From positions 930,001 through 994,000 of the forward strand of contig NZ_CP075185.1 in assembly GCF_020510685.1 (NCBI RefSeq): 64,000 nucleotides of DNA, given 5' to 3'. Shown in pieces: positions 33,942 through 43,100 of the stretch. Source of the stretch: Dechloromonas denitrificans (GTDB lineage Bacteria; Pseudomonadota; Gammaproteobacteria; Burkholderiales; Rhodocyclaceae). The translations under genes and the position numbers were made by a program. The first letter of the stretch is position 1; each line of letters begins with the position of its first letter. The notes under the pieces are model-generated. The model did no database searches and was not told the origin of the DNA. It saw nothing but the letters and a program-made list of their open reading frames with translations.

Positions 33942-36900
33942 AGATGACGCAACCGACAGCGGAAGAATTGGGAAGTTTGGCGGGTTTGTACTCGAGCGGG
34001 GATTTTATCGGTCTCGAAGCCGAGTCGAGAGGGTTGCTGGCGCGCTACCCGGAGGTCGGTTTCCTGTGGCAGGTGCTCGGCGTCGCGCTCAATGCGCAGA
34101 AAAAAGACGGGCTGGACGCGCTGCAGAAGGCCGTCGCCTTGCTGCCGTATGACGCCGAAGCGCGTAACAACCTGGGCAATGCGTTGAAGGATGCCGGGCG
34201 GCTGGACGAAGCCGAAACCAGTTACCGGCAGGCGCTGGCGCTGAAGGCCGGCGATCCGGTGACGCACTACAACCTGGGCGCGGTGTTGCAGGCTCAGGCG
34301 CGCTGGGCTGAGTCGGCGGCGGCTTACCGGCAGGCGGTGTTGCTCCACGCGGATTTCGCGCCGGCGCATTACAACCTGGGTACCGTGCTCGAAGAACTTG
34401 GCGACGCCGCTGGCGCCGAAGCCTGTTATCGGCGCGTCCTGCAATGTCAGCCGGACGATGTGCTGGCCTGCTACAACCTCGGGCGGCTGTTGCAGCACGG
34501 GAATCGACCGCAGGATGCGGAAGCGTGCTACCGGCGGGTGCTCGCGTTGCAGCCGGACTTCGTCGATGCGCATCACAATCTGGCGCTGGTGCTCAAGGAG
34601 CTGGGCGCATTGGCCGAGGCCGAGGCGCATTGCCGGGGCGCTCTGGAACTCGAGCCGGGGAGCGCGGCGGTCCTGAACAGCCTGGGGCTGGTGTTGCATG
34701 CCGAGGATCGGCTGGCCGAGGCCGAGCAAGCATTGCGCACTGCGGTCGCGCTGGATCCCGGTTTTGCCGATGCTTACGGCAATCTTGGCAAAGTCCTGCA
34801 CGACCAGGAGCGCTTCGCCGAGGCGGAAAACTGTCTGCGGCAGGCGCTCGAACTCAAGCCCGATTCAGCCGAGATGCATACCAATCTTGGAGCGACGCTG
34901 GTCGCCCTGAGTCGGCCCGAGGCGGCCGAGAAAAGCTACCGGATCGCCTTGCAACTGCAGCCCGGCAATGCGGACTATCTCTACAACCTCGGCTATGCCT
35001 TGCAGGAACAGTCACGCTACGGCGAGGCGGAGGCGATTTACCGGCAAGCGCTGACGATCAAGCCGGACTTTCCCGTTGCCCTCAACAATCTCGGCTTGGT
35101 TCTCGGCTTGCTCGGGTTTTCGGCCGAAGCCGAGGCCAACTGCCTGCAGGCGCTCGAGCAGGATCCGGACAGCGCCAAGTTCTACGCCAATCTGGGTGGC
35201 ATCCGAACCGGACAAGGGCGCCACGCCGAGTCGGAAGCCGCTTTCCGCCGGGCGCTTGAACTCGATCCGGAGTTCCACTATGCCCTGAGCAATATTCTCT
35301 ATTCGCATACCTTTGACGGGCGGCGCAGCGCCGCGGAGCGTCTGGAGGACGTCCGTAGTTACGGTCGGCTGGTATCGGCGAAAGCCGCGGGTGGTTACAC
35401 GGCATGGCAGTGCGCGGCAGCGCCGCAGCGGCTGCGGGTCGGGCTGGTGTCGGGGGATCTGCGCGACCACTCGGTTGGGCATTTCCTCGAAGGCTTCCTG
35501 CAGCAAATCGATCCAGCCCGGATCGAACTGCTGGCCTACCCGACGCACCGGGAATTCAGCGACCTGAGCGTGCGCATCAAACCCTATTTCGCCGGCTGGT
35601 ATTCGCTGGTCGGGCTCTCCGACGAAGCCGCCGCCCGGCGCATCCACGCCGACGGCGTGCACGTCCTGGTCGACCTGTCCGGCCACACCGGGCACAACCG
35701 GCTGCCGGTCTTCGCCTGGAAACCGGCACCGGTCCAGGCCAGCTGGCTCGGCTACTGCGCCAGCACCGGCGTCGCCGAAATCGACTATTACATCGCCGAC
35801 GGCGAAACCCTGCCGGTTGCGCAAGAAGCCGCCTTCACCGAACAAATCTGGCGGCTACCGGCCAGCTACCTGTGCTTCTCGCAGCCGGCCGAGCCGGTCG
35901 AAGTCAATACCCTGCCGGCGCTGGCCAACGGCCACCTCACCTTCGGCTCGTTCAACAACCTGAGCAAGATGACGAGCGAAGTCGTCGCGCTCTGGGCGCA
36001 GCTCCTGCACGCCCTGCCGGACAGCCGGCTGCTGCTCAAAGCCAAGCAACTCGGCGAAGCCTCGACGCGCGACCAAGTGCTCGCCCAGTATGCGGCGCAT
36101 GGCATCGGCCCCGAACGACTGCTGCTGGAAGGCCCGATTCAAGGGCGTAGCGGGCATCTCGCCGCCTACCAGCAGGTAGACATCGGACTCGACCCCTTCC
36201 CGTACAACGGCGTCACGACGACGATGGAAGCGCTGTGGATGGGCGTGCCGGTCCTGACGCTGAGCGGCGAACGCTTTCTCGCCCGGCAGGGCGTCGGTAT
36301 CCTGACGCATGCCGGCCTGCCCGAGTGGATTGCCGCCGACGGCGCCGAACTGGTCGCCAAGGCGCGGGCGCAAAGCCGCAATCTGCCGGCCCTGGCAGTG
36401 CTGCGCACCGGCCTGCGCGAGCGGCTGCTGGCCTCGCCGCTGCTCGACACCCAAGGCTTCGCCCGGGATTTCGAGAACGCCCTGTGGGGCATGTGGCAGA
36501 AACGCCAGGACGCAACCCCGGTCGGTCGCCCCGACGCGCTGCCACTGGCCGACGCATCGCCGCTCTATCCGGCCGAACTCAGTGCCCTGTCCAGCCTGTT
36601 CGCTGCCGGCCGCTATCGCCCGCTGGAAAACCGGGCGCGGCTGTTGCTGCGGCAGAACCCGACGGCCGGCCCGGTCTGGAAAGCACTCGGTCTGGCGCTC
36701 GATGCGCAAGGCCAGGATAGCCTGAGTGCGATGCGCCGGGCGGTGGAACTCCTGCCCGATGATGCGGAAGCGCATAACAACCTCGGCCTGGCCCTCAACA
36801 GGCTCGGCTGTCTTGATCAGGCCGAGCGCGCCTTTCGCCAGGCCATCGCGCTGCAGCCGGCCTTCGCCTTTGCCTGCAACAATTTGGCGATGTGCTTGTC

Positions 36901-38617
36901 GGCGCAGGGACGACTCGATGAGGCCGAGCGTGCCTCTTTTCGTGCCATTGAACTGATGCCGGATTACGCGGAAGGACTCTGCAATCGCGGGGTCATCCTC
37001 AAGTCGCTGGGGCGGCTAGGCGAGGCCGAGAGCAGCTATCGCCTGGCCCTGCAACTACGCCCGGACTACGCCGAAGCGCACTACAACCTGGCGGTTGCCG
37101 GACAAGAGCAGGGGCGCTTGAGCGAAGCGGAAGCCGGTTATCACAAGGCGCTGCAGTGCCGGCCGCAGTATGCCGAGGCGCTGTGCAATCTCGGTGCGCT
37201 TTACCGGGAGCAAGGCCGGCTGGTGGAAGCCGAGGATAAGTTGCGGCAATCATTGGCGATCAATCCGAACTACGCCGGCGCCTACTGCAACCTCGGTGTT
37301 GTCGAAAAGGATTTCGGGCGGCTGGAGCAGGCCGAGGTCAGTTACCTGCGTGCGCTGGAACTTGAGCCGGGATTCTCGGACGCGTTCAGCAATCTGCTGT
37401 TTGCCTACAACTACAGTCACCTGTACGGCCCGGAGCGGTGCCTGGCAGAAGCGCAGCGTTACGGCGCGCTGGTCGCCGGCAAGGCCCGGCCGTATGTCGC
37501 CTGGTCGTGCCCGTCGACGCCGACCCGTTTGCGGGTCGGCCTGGTCTCCGGAGATCTGCGCGACCACCCGGTCGGGCATTTTCTCGAAAGCGTGGTCAAG
37601 GCCCTGGATAGCGAGCGTATCGAGTTGATCGCCTACCCGACGCATCACGAAGTCAGCCCTCTGACCCGCCGCATCCAGCCCTGCTTTGCCGCCTGGAAAC
37701 CGCTGCACGGCCTGAGCGACGAAGCCGCCGCCCGGCTGATCCATGACGACGGACTCCATCTCCTGATCGATCTGGCCGGCCACACGGCACACAACCGGCT
37801 GCCGGTCTTCGCCTGGAAGCCGGCGCCGGTCCAGGCCAGTTGGCTCGGCTACTTCGCCACGACCGGCGTTGCCGCCATCGACTATCTGCTGGCCGATGCG
37901 GTCGGGGTGCCGGCCGACCAACGTGGCCAATTCACCGAAGAAATCGTCTATCTGCCCGACACCCGGCTGTGCTTCACGCCGCCCGACCGGGCCCCGGCCG
38001 TCGCCCCATCGCCCGGTCTGGCCAATGGCTACGTCACCTTCGGCTGTTTCCAGAACCTGACCAAGATCACCGATCCGGTACTCGCCGTCTGGAGCCGCAT
38101 CCTGTCGGCCCTGCCGACGGCGCGACTGCGCCTGCAGAACCGGCAACTCGGCGATGCCGTGGTACGCGAGCAACTGCAGCAACGGCTGCGCCAGCAAGGC
38201 ATCGAGCCAAGCCGGGTGGCACTGCTCGAGCCGGTATCGCGGGCCGAATACCTGGCGGCGCACGGCGACGTCGATTGCCTGCTCGACACCTTCCCCTACC
38301 CGGGTGGGACGACGACCTGCGAAGCCTTGTGGATGGGGGTGCCGACGCTGACGCTGGCCGGTGACGGGCTATTGGCCCGGCAAGGGGCCAGTCTGCTGAC
38401 GGCTGCCGGGCTGCCGGGCTGGGTGGCGGCCACGGCCGACGCGTATGTCGCCAAGGCTATCGCCCAGGCCGACGATCTGGCCGGCCTGGCGGCCTTGCGG
38501 GCCGAACTGCGGGGGCGGGTCGGCGGCTCGCCGCTGATCGATGCGCCCCGCTTCGCCCGGAACCTCGAGGCCGCCTGCTGGGCTATGTGGTCGAGGTACC
38601 AGTCGAAAGCGGATTGA
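33938..38617 (+). CDS. Double-headed TPR-OGT glycosyltransferase 2 (GT41-like)
   Basis: Paralogue of the preceding protein, about 1559 aa from the GTG at 33938, which overlaps the previous stop (GTGA) and has AGGA 7 bases upstream; ATG at 33944 is the alternative. Order is TPR (about 37-455, longer than in protein 1), OGT-A (about 495-855), TPR (about 907-1147), OGT-B (about 1196-1551). Both OGT modules are almost identical in DNA to those of protein 1, while the TPR blocks, probably the acceptor-recognition part, differ in number and sequence. The stop lies 2 bases from the stop of the opposite fkbM gene. Confidence 0.93.
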   Translation: MKMTQPTAEELGSLAGLYSSGDFIGLEAESRGLLARYPEVGFLWQVLGVALNAQKKDGLDALQKAVALLPYDAEARNNLGNALKDAGRLDEAETSYRQALALKAGDPVTHYNLGAVLQAQARWAESAAAYRQAVLLHADFAPAHYNLGTVLEELGDAAGAEACYRRVLQCQPDDVLACYNLGRLLQHGNRPQDAEACYRRVLALQPDFVDAHHNLALVLKELGALAEAEAHCRGALELEPGSAAVLNSLGLVLHAEDRLAEAEQALRTAVALDPGFADAYGNLGKVLHDQERFAEAENCLRQALELKPDSAEMHTNLGATLVALSRPEAAEKSYRIALQLQPGNADYLYNLGYALQEQSRYGEAEAIYRQALTIKPDFPVALNNLGLVLGLLGFSAEAEANCLQALEQDPDSAKFYANLGGIRTGQGRHAESEAAFRRALELDPEFHYALSNILYSHTFDGRRSAAERLEDVRSYGRLVSAKAAGGYTAWQCAAAPQRLRVGLVSGDLRDHSVGHFLEGFLQQIDPARIELLAYPTHREFSDLSVRIKPYFAGWYSLVGLSDEAAARRIHADGVHVLVDLSGHTGHNRLPVFAWKPAPVQASWLGYCASTGVAEIDYYIADGETLPVAQEAAFTEQIWRLPASYLCFSQPAEPVEVNTLPALANGHLTFGSFNNLSKMTSEVVALWAQLLHALPDSRLLLKAKQLGEASTRDQVLAQYAAHGIGPERLLLEGPIQGRSGHLAAYQQVDIGLDPFPYNGVTTTMEALWMGVPVLTLSGERFLARQGVGILTHAGLPEWIAADGAELVAKARAQSRNLPALAVLRTGLRERLLASPLLDTQGFARDFENALWGMWQKRQDATPVGRPDALPLADASPLYPAELSALSSLFAAGRYRPLENRARLLLRQNPTAGPVWKALGLALDAQGQDSLSAMRRAVELLPDDAEAHNNLGLALNRLGCLDQAERAFRQAIALQPAFAFACNNLAMCLSAQGRLDEAERASFRAIELMPDYAEGLCNRGVILKSLGRLGEAESSYRLALQLRPDYAEAHYNLAVAGQEQGRLSEAEAGYHKALQCRPQYAEALCNLGALYREQGRLVEAEDKLRQSLAINPNYAGAYCNLGVVEKDFGRLEQAEVSYLRALELEPGFSDAFSNLLFAYNYSHLYGPERCLAEAQRYGALVAGKARPYVAWSCPSTPTRLRVGLVSGDLRDHPVGHFLESVVKALDSERIELIAYPTHHEVSPLTRRIQPCFAAWKPLHGLSDEAAARLIHDDGLHLLIDLAGHTAHNRLPVFAWKPAPVQASWLGYFATTGVAAIDYLLADAVGVPADQRGQFTEEIVYLPDTRLCFTPPDRAPAVAPSPGLANGYVTFGCFQNLTKITDPVLAVWSRILSALPTARLRLQNRQLGDAVVREQLQQRLRQQGIEPSRVALLEPVSRAEYLAAHGDVDCLLDTFPYPGGTTTCEALWMGVPTLTLAGDGLLARQGASLLTAAGLPGWVAATADAYVAKAIAQADDLAGLAALRAELRGRVGGSPLIDAPRFARNLEAACWAMWSRYQSKAD
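35369..36800 (+). repeat. Direct repeat A, copy 2 (OGT-A module)
   Basis: Second copy of repeat A, inside the second OGT gene. Both copies are read in the same frame relative to their genes, so recombination between them would leave an in-frame chimera. Confidence 0.9.
37373..38590 (+). repeat. Direct repeat B, copy 2 (OGT-B module)
   Basis: Second copy of repeat B, inside the second OGT gene, ending just before its stop. The differing offsets of repeats A and B reflect the different lengths of the second TPR block. Confidence 0.9.
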
Positions 38618-38619
38618 GT

Positions 38620-40032
38620 CTATTTTTGTTCGGCGGTGTGGAAACGTCGTTGCGTCAGGCTCTGCCGGCGCTCCATTTCCTCACTGCCGAAGCCGAGCGT
38701 CATGATCAGCGTCAGTCGTTCGGTGACCGGATCGTTTTTGTAAAACGACGAATAGAACTCTAGCCGTTCAAGTTCCTCCAGAGCCCCGCCAACCAGCCAG
38801 TTTCCGTAGTGTTCGCCCGGGGGCAAGGTGTCGAAATCCTTCCCCGGGGCAAGAAACGGCTCCGAGATGTCTACGTCGAGTTCCTTGAAAATCACCTTCA
38901 GTTGCTGCCCGAGCGCCTCCACCGCAAGTTGGCGTGCGCCGAACTCCTGGGCAACCCGGGCAAAACTGATCCGCCTCAGGTGCAGCGGGTGCCGGAGGCA
39001 CAGATCGCGGAGTTTGTTGAAACAGGTCTGTAGCGCCGCGAAACGCTCTGCCGCCGGCAGCCGAGCGTCGTGACTGCGGGCATGCAGCGCGAGTGCTTCG
39101 GCCAGATCGTCGCTGGCATCGGCCGCCGCCATCGTGGCTTCCCAGCGTTCGGCGAGATGCTGGCCATAGGGCAGGGTGGCCAGGCTGTGGCGCCAGTCGT
39201 ATTCTTCCGAAGCAGGGCTTGTCGGCAGCGCGACATCGTTCGCCGGGGCTGCCGGGAGCGAGAGCACCAGCCAGCCATCGGCGGCCAGGCGGGCGGCCCG
39301 GTCCGGCTTGCAACAGAAAAGGTTGAGCAGGTAAGGATCTGGCGACAGCGGATCGAAGGGGACCAGCAGGTCGAGGCCGGGCACCAGGCGGTAAGAGTCG
39401 TAGCCGCGGGCGGCAAATGCATTGACCAGATCAAGGTGGATTTCCGTGCCGGCCTTTATCTCGTACTGAATCAGCGGCGAGAGTTCGGCAAAGAAGCGCG
39501 GGCCGCCCTTGATGATGTTTTCCTCTTCGCCCTCGGCATCAATCTTCACGAAGGCGATATCCGACCAGCCGTAGCTTGCCATGCACTGGTCGAGAGTCTT
39601 CAGCGGCACCGTTTCCGACAGGGCATCCGGGTTGGCGCCATGGACTACGGCATTGAGTTCCGAGTGCTCATTGATCGAGAACTGGGCGAGGCCGCTCACG
39701 TTCGACAAGGCGCTTTTCTCCAGCGTCACGTTGTTGAAGGCATTGGCCGAGATCGACTGCTCGAGGAAAGCGGCGGTACTCGAGGCCGGCTCGAATGCCC
39801 AGATATGCCCATTTTCCTGGACGGTGCGTGCCATCGACAGCGTGTATACGCCGTAGTTGGCACCGATATCAATGATCTTCTCGCCAGGCTTCAGCAAACG
39901 GCGAAGAAATTTGATCTCATCCTCAAACCAATCGAGCTGTTCTTGCAGGACATAAGGGGTAATCAGGTCCAGCGAGTCCGGAACCACGACGTTTACGCCA
40001 TCGGTCATCGGTAAAGTGATGGTTGGGATCAT
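38620..40032 (-). CDS. FkbM family methyltransferase with C-terminal extension
   Basis: A 470-aa protein. The N-terminal half is a SAM methyltransferase of the FkbM type: KIIDIGANYGVYTLSMA near residues 53-69, FEP near residue 80, and AFVKIDAEGEEENIIKGG near residues 157-174. The C-terminal part (about 270-470) is a mostly helical, charged region I do not recognise. It is the most downstream gene of the minus-strand glycan block, 81 bases after the large glycosyltransferase. The target is unknown; FkbM proteins in such loci usually methylate sugar hydroxyls. Confidence 0.85.
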   Translation of the reverse strand: MIPTITLPMTDGVNVVVPDSLDLITPYVLQEQLDWFEDEIKFLRRLLKPGEKIIDIGANYGVYTLSMARTVQENGHIWAFEPASSTAAFLEQSISANAFNNVTLEKSALSNVSGLAQFSINEHSELNAVVHGANPDALSETVPLKTLDQCMASYGWSDIAFVKIDAEGEEENIIKGGPRFFAELSPLIQYEIKAGTEIHLDLVNAFAARGYDSYRLVPGLDLLVPFDPLSPDPYLLNLFCCKPDRAARLAADGWLVLSLPAAPANDVALPTSPASEEYDWRHSLATLPYGQHLAERWEATMAAADASDDLAEALALHARSHDARLPAAERFAALQTCFNKLRDLCLRHPLHLRRISFARVAQEFGARQLAVEALGQQLKVIFKELDVDISEPFLAPGKDFDTLPPGEHYGNWLVGGALEELERLEFYSSFYKNDPVTERLTLIMTLGFGSEEMERRQSLTQRRFHTAEQK

Positions 40033-40113
40033 TATTCTTCGGCCCTTTTGTTTTGGTGAGGGAGATGGAAATGTGGCAAAGCTGATTCCCCGGAGTATCT
40101 CAGAATCCGGTCA

Positions 40114-43100
40114 TCATGCTTTCGTCCATGTGTGCAGCCAGCCATCGAGATGTTGTTCGAACATCCAGTGGCTGTGGACGTGTTGTTTCAAGACTTGACC
40201 CTGCTGCTTGCTTGCATCGCGGTCGGACAAGTGATTTCTGATCGCGGCGCACCAGTTCTGATCGGTGTTTGCCACCAGAGCGATCGGCAGTCCGGTCTGG
40301 TGGCCGGCAGTATCGCTGGCAATAACCGGGATGCCGAGGTGGCCGTATTCAAGAATGGCCAGATGGCTGCGACATTGGTTTTTGGCCGTTACGGCCAGCG
40401 GTAGTACCGCCAGGTCGAGATCGAGCCCGGCGAGCTTGGCGGGGAAGTCGTCGTAGGCGACCGCCTGATGCCGCTCCGTTGCGTAGGGAATCAGCTCGGC
40501 GGGGACTTCGCCGAGAAGGATCCAGTCGACCTCTTCGGCCAGCTCGATGATCGTGGGGGCAATGACTTGTCGATCGGCTGGCGTGACATGCCAGCCGATA
40601 CGCATTTTTTCGCTGCGCCGGATTGGCTTCCCGGACAAGGAACTCCACCGTCTTCCGTCAAGCGTCTCGGGGACTAGCTGTATGCGTTCGCGCCATTTGG
40701 GTAGCTGATTGACGAGCCAGGCGCTTGAGCAAGTGAATTGATCGACATCGCGGTCGAAATGGTGGAGGCAGGTGCGAATATGGCGCAACGGATCGGCTGG
40801 CTCGAATTCGAGCAAGAACAATTGATCGATATCCATCACGATGCGGCAGCCGAGCAGTTGCCGATACCGCGCTACCTCGCGCAGCTGCCGTGGCGTCAGT
40901 GGCGCGGCGCAAAGGACGGTATCAATGGCCAAGCGTTTGATTTGCACCGGCGCCGGAAAGGACTTTGCCACCCGCCCGCGGATGTGCCCAAGCTCCGTGG
41001 CGCTTTCGATTGTTTGTTCGAGGCGCCCCTTTGCCGTCCAGTTGCCGTCGGTCAAGACTGCGAAAATATTCGGCAGCGGGTGCCAGGTCACCGGGTCGGG
41101 CAGGAAGGTCGGATCGGTTTCCGGTTCGAACTGGTTGCTGTTGATCGTCAGGTGCGGGTTGAAGCATGGATCGTCGGTCAATCGCGATCCCCATTTGGCC
41201 AGCAGCGCATCGTTGTCGTGCCGGTTCCCTTGTGTCGTGCCATCGCTGTCATGTTGCAGCGTGGCGTAGGGGGTCCACATGATCTGGTACCCCGCCGCTC
41301 TGACTTTCAGGCAGAAATCGATATCGGCCACCCGGCTGGGGAAATTCGCCGCATCCATCCCGCCGAGCGCCTCGAAAACGTCGCGGCGGACCAGCATGCA
41401 CGCCGCGCTGATGGCTGCAACCGGGTGGGCGGTGTGCAGCAGTCCGAGCGGGTCTTGGCTGTTCTGGGCCAGGCCGGCGAACGAATTGCCAACGATACCG
41501 ACCTGTAGCGGAACGATTCCGGCCTCCTGTATTTTTCCGTCGGCCGTCAGCAGGCACCCGCCGGCCATTGCCACGCCCGGGCGGCGACACTGGGCGGCAA
41601 GAGTCTTCAGCCAGTCAGGGTGCAGGGCTTCGACGTCGTCGTGCAGGAAGAGCAGTAATTCGCCCGTCGCAACCTGGGCCGCGGCATTGCACATGGTGGC
41701 GAGGTTGAAGGGTTGGTTGAACGAGGCGACCTGAATCGAGGCTGGTGCCGACGCGACGAGATTGTCAATAACGGCGCGCGCACTTTTCTCGGTCGTGCCG
41801 TTGTCGATGACCAGAATCCCCAGATTGGGGTAGTCCGTTTTGTCGTGTAGCGAGCGAAGACAGGCCGACAGTCCGGCCCCATTGTCTTTGGTGAGAATGA
41901 TCGCGGTGATTTTGGGCGGGTTGGGCAGTGCGTGACGGATGTTGCACAGATGCGGCATCTGCCCCGGTTCAATCTCCGCCGCTATGTTGGAACGAAGCAG
42001 GTGGCCCTTGACGATCAGTTTGTGGGTCTCTGTGACGTGATGAGGATCCCGGTCGAGCGGTGGGCAATTGTTCTGGTGACGATGGAGCAGTATTCCCGGC
42101 ACATGTCCGAAGGCATTTTCTCCGGCTGTTTCATGGAGGCGCAGGCGCGCATCCAGCTCCTCCAGCTGGTAGCCAGTTCGCCGCCAGCCGCCGGCCGCCA
42201 TCCACACCGTTTGCCTGGCCAGCAAGAGGCCGCGGGTTTTTCCGGTTGCCAGGGCGGTGTCGAGATCGTCGGCCGGTGTGTACTGCGGGCCGGCCAATGT
42301 CCCGCGCTTGGTGATCAGGTCTTCGTCGGTGCACAGCGCCGAGATGGTCTGGCGGGTATGCAGATATTCGCAAACGGCAAGCAAGGCGTGCGGCACGATT
42401 TCGTTGCCACTCTGGATCACGCCGCACCAGTCGGCCGGTGATTCCCCGATTACCCCGTTGATGGCCAGCGCCGGATGCTGGACTGACTGGAGCCATTGGG
42501 TTGCGCTGCTGACCGGGCAAGCAATTTCCGATTGGCCAAGGGGCGAGACAACGGTAATCAGCAACTTCTCGTAAACAAGATTGCCGAGTGCGCGCAGCGT
42601 GCTGGCGATCAGGGCGGGAGTTCCCGAGACGTCAAGGACAATCAGATGAAAGGCCGGGTTGTCATTTCTCTCGAGTGAGCGACGGTTCAAAATCTGCAGT
42701 TCGGCCGCGCTCAAGGCAAAATCATCGGGATCCCGGGCTGTTTCCCGCTCTGCCATTCCCTTCCTGGCCAGCGAATATCCCGGAGCATTGGCCAGTTCGC
42801 GCATCAAATGGTTGATGTGCAGTGGCCGCTGTTCCTTGGCGATCTGCCACAGCGATTCGTGGTTTTTGTGTAGCAGTTCCGGCGCGCGAGATTGTGTCTG
42901 CCTGACGAAATTGCGTATTTCGTCCCAGGCCATTTGTTGGCGGTTCACCAGGCGCGCCGGCTGATCGCCAATCTCGGCTTTTACTCGCGCCAGCGACTCC
43001 GGACCACTATCGACCGTCACGCCAGGTTCGGTGACCTCGATCGGCAAGACTCGCCAATAGTCGGAGTCGATCAGCAGGACCGGGCAGCCGCAGGCCATCG

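Noticed and set aside
30078..38617. Two OGT genes as an assembly duplication artefact
   Set aside because: TPR blocks differ clearly in length and sequence and the catalytic repeats have scattered mismatches, so the copies look real; long reads would settle it.
39070..40014. 314-codon frame antisense to the FkbM gene at 38620-40032
   Set aside because: Shadow of a well-supported methyltransferase gene; no domain visible.
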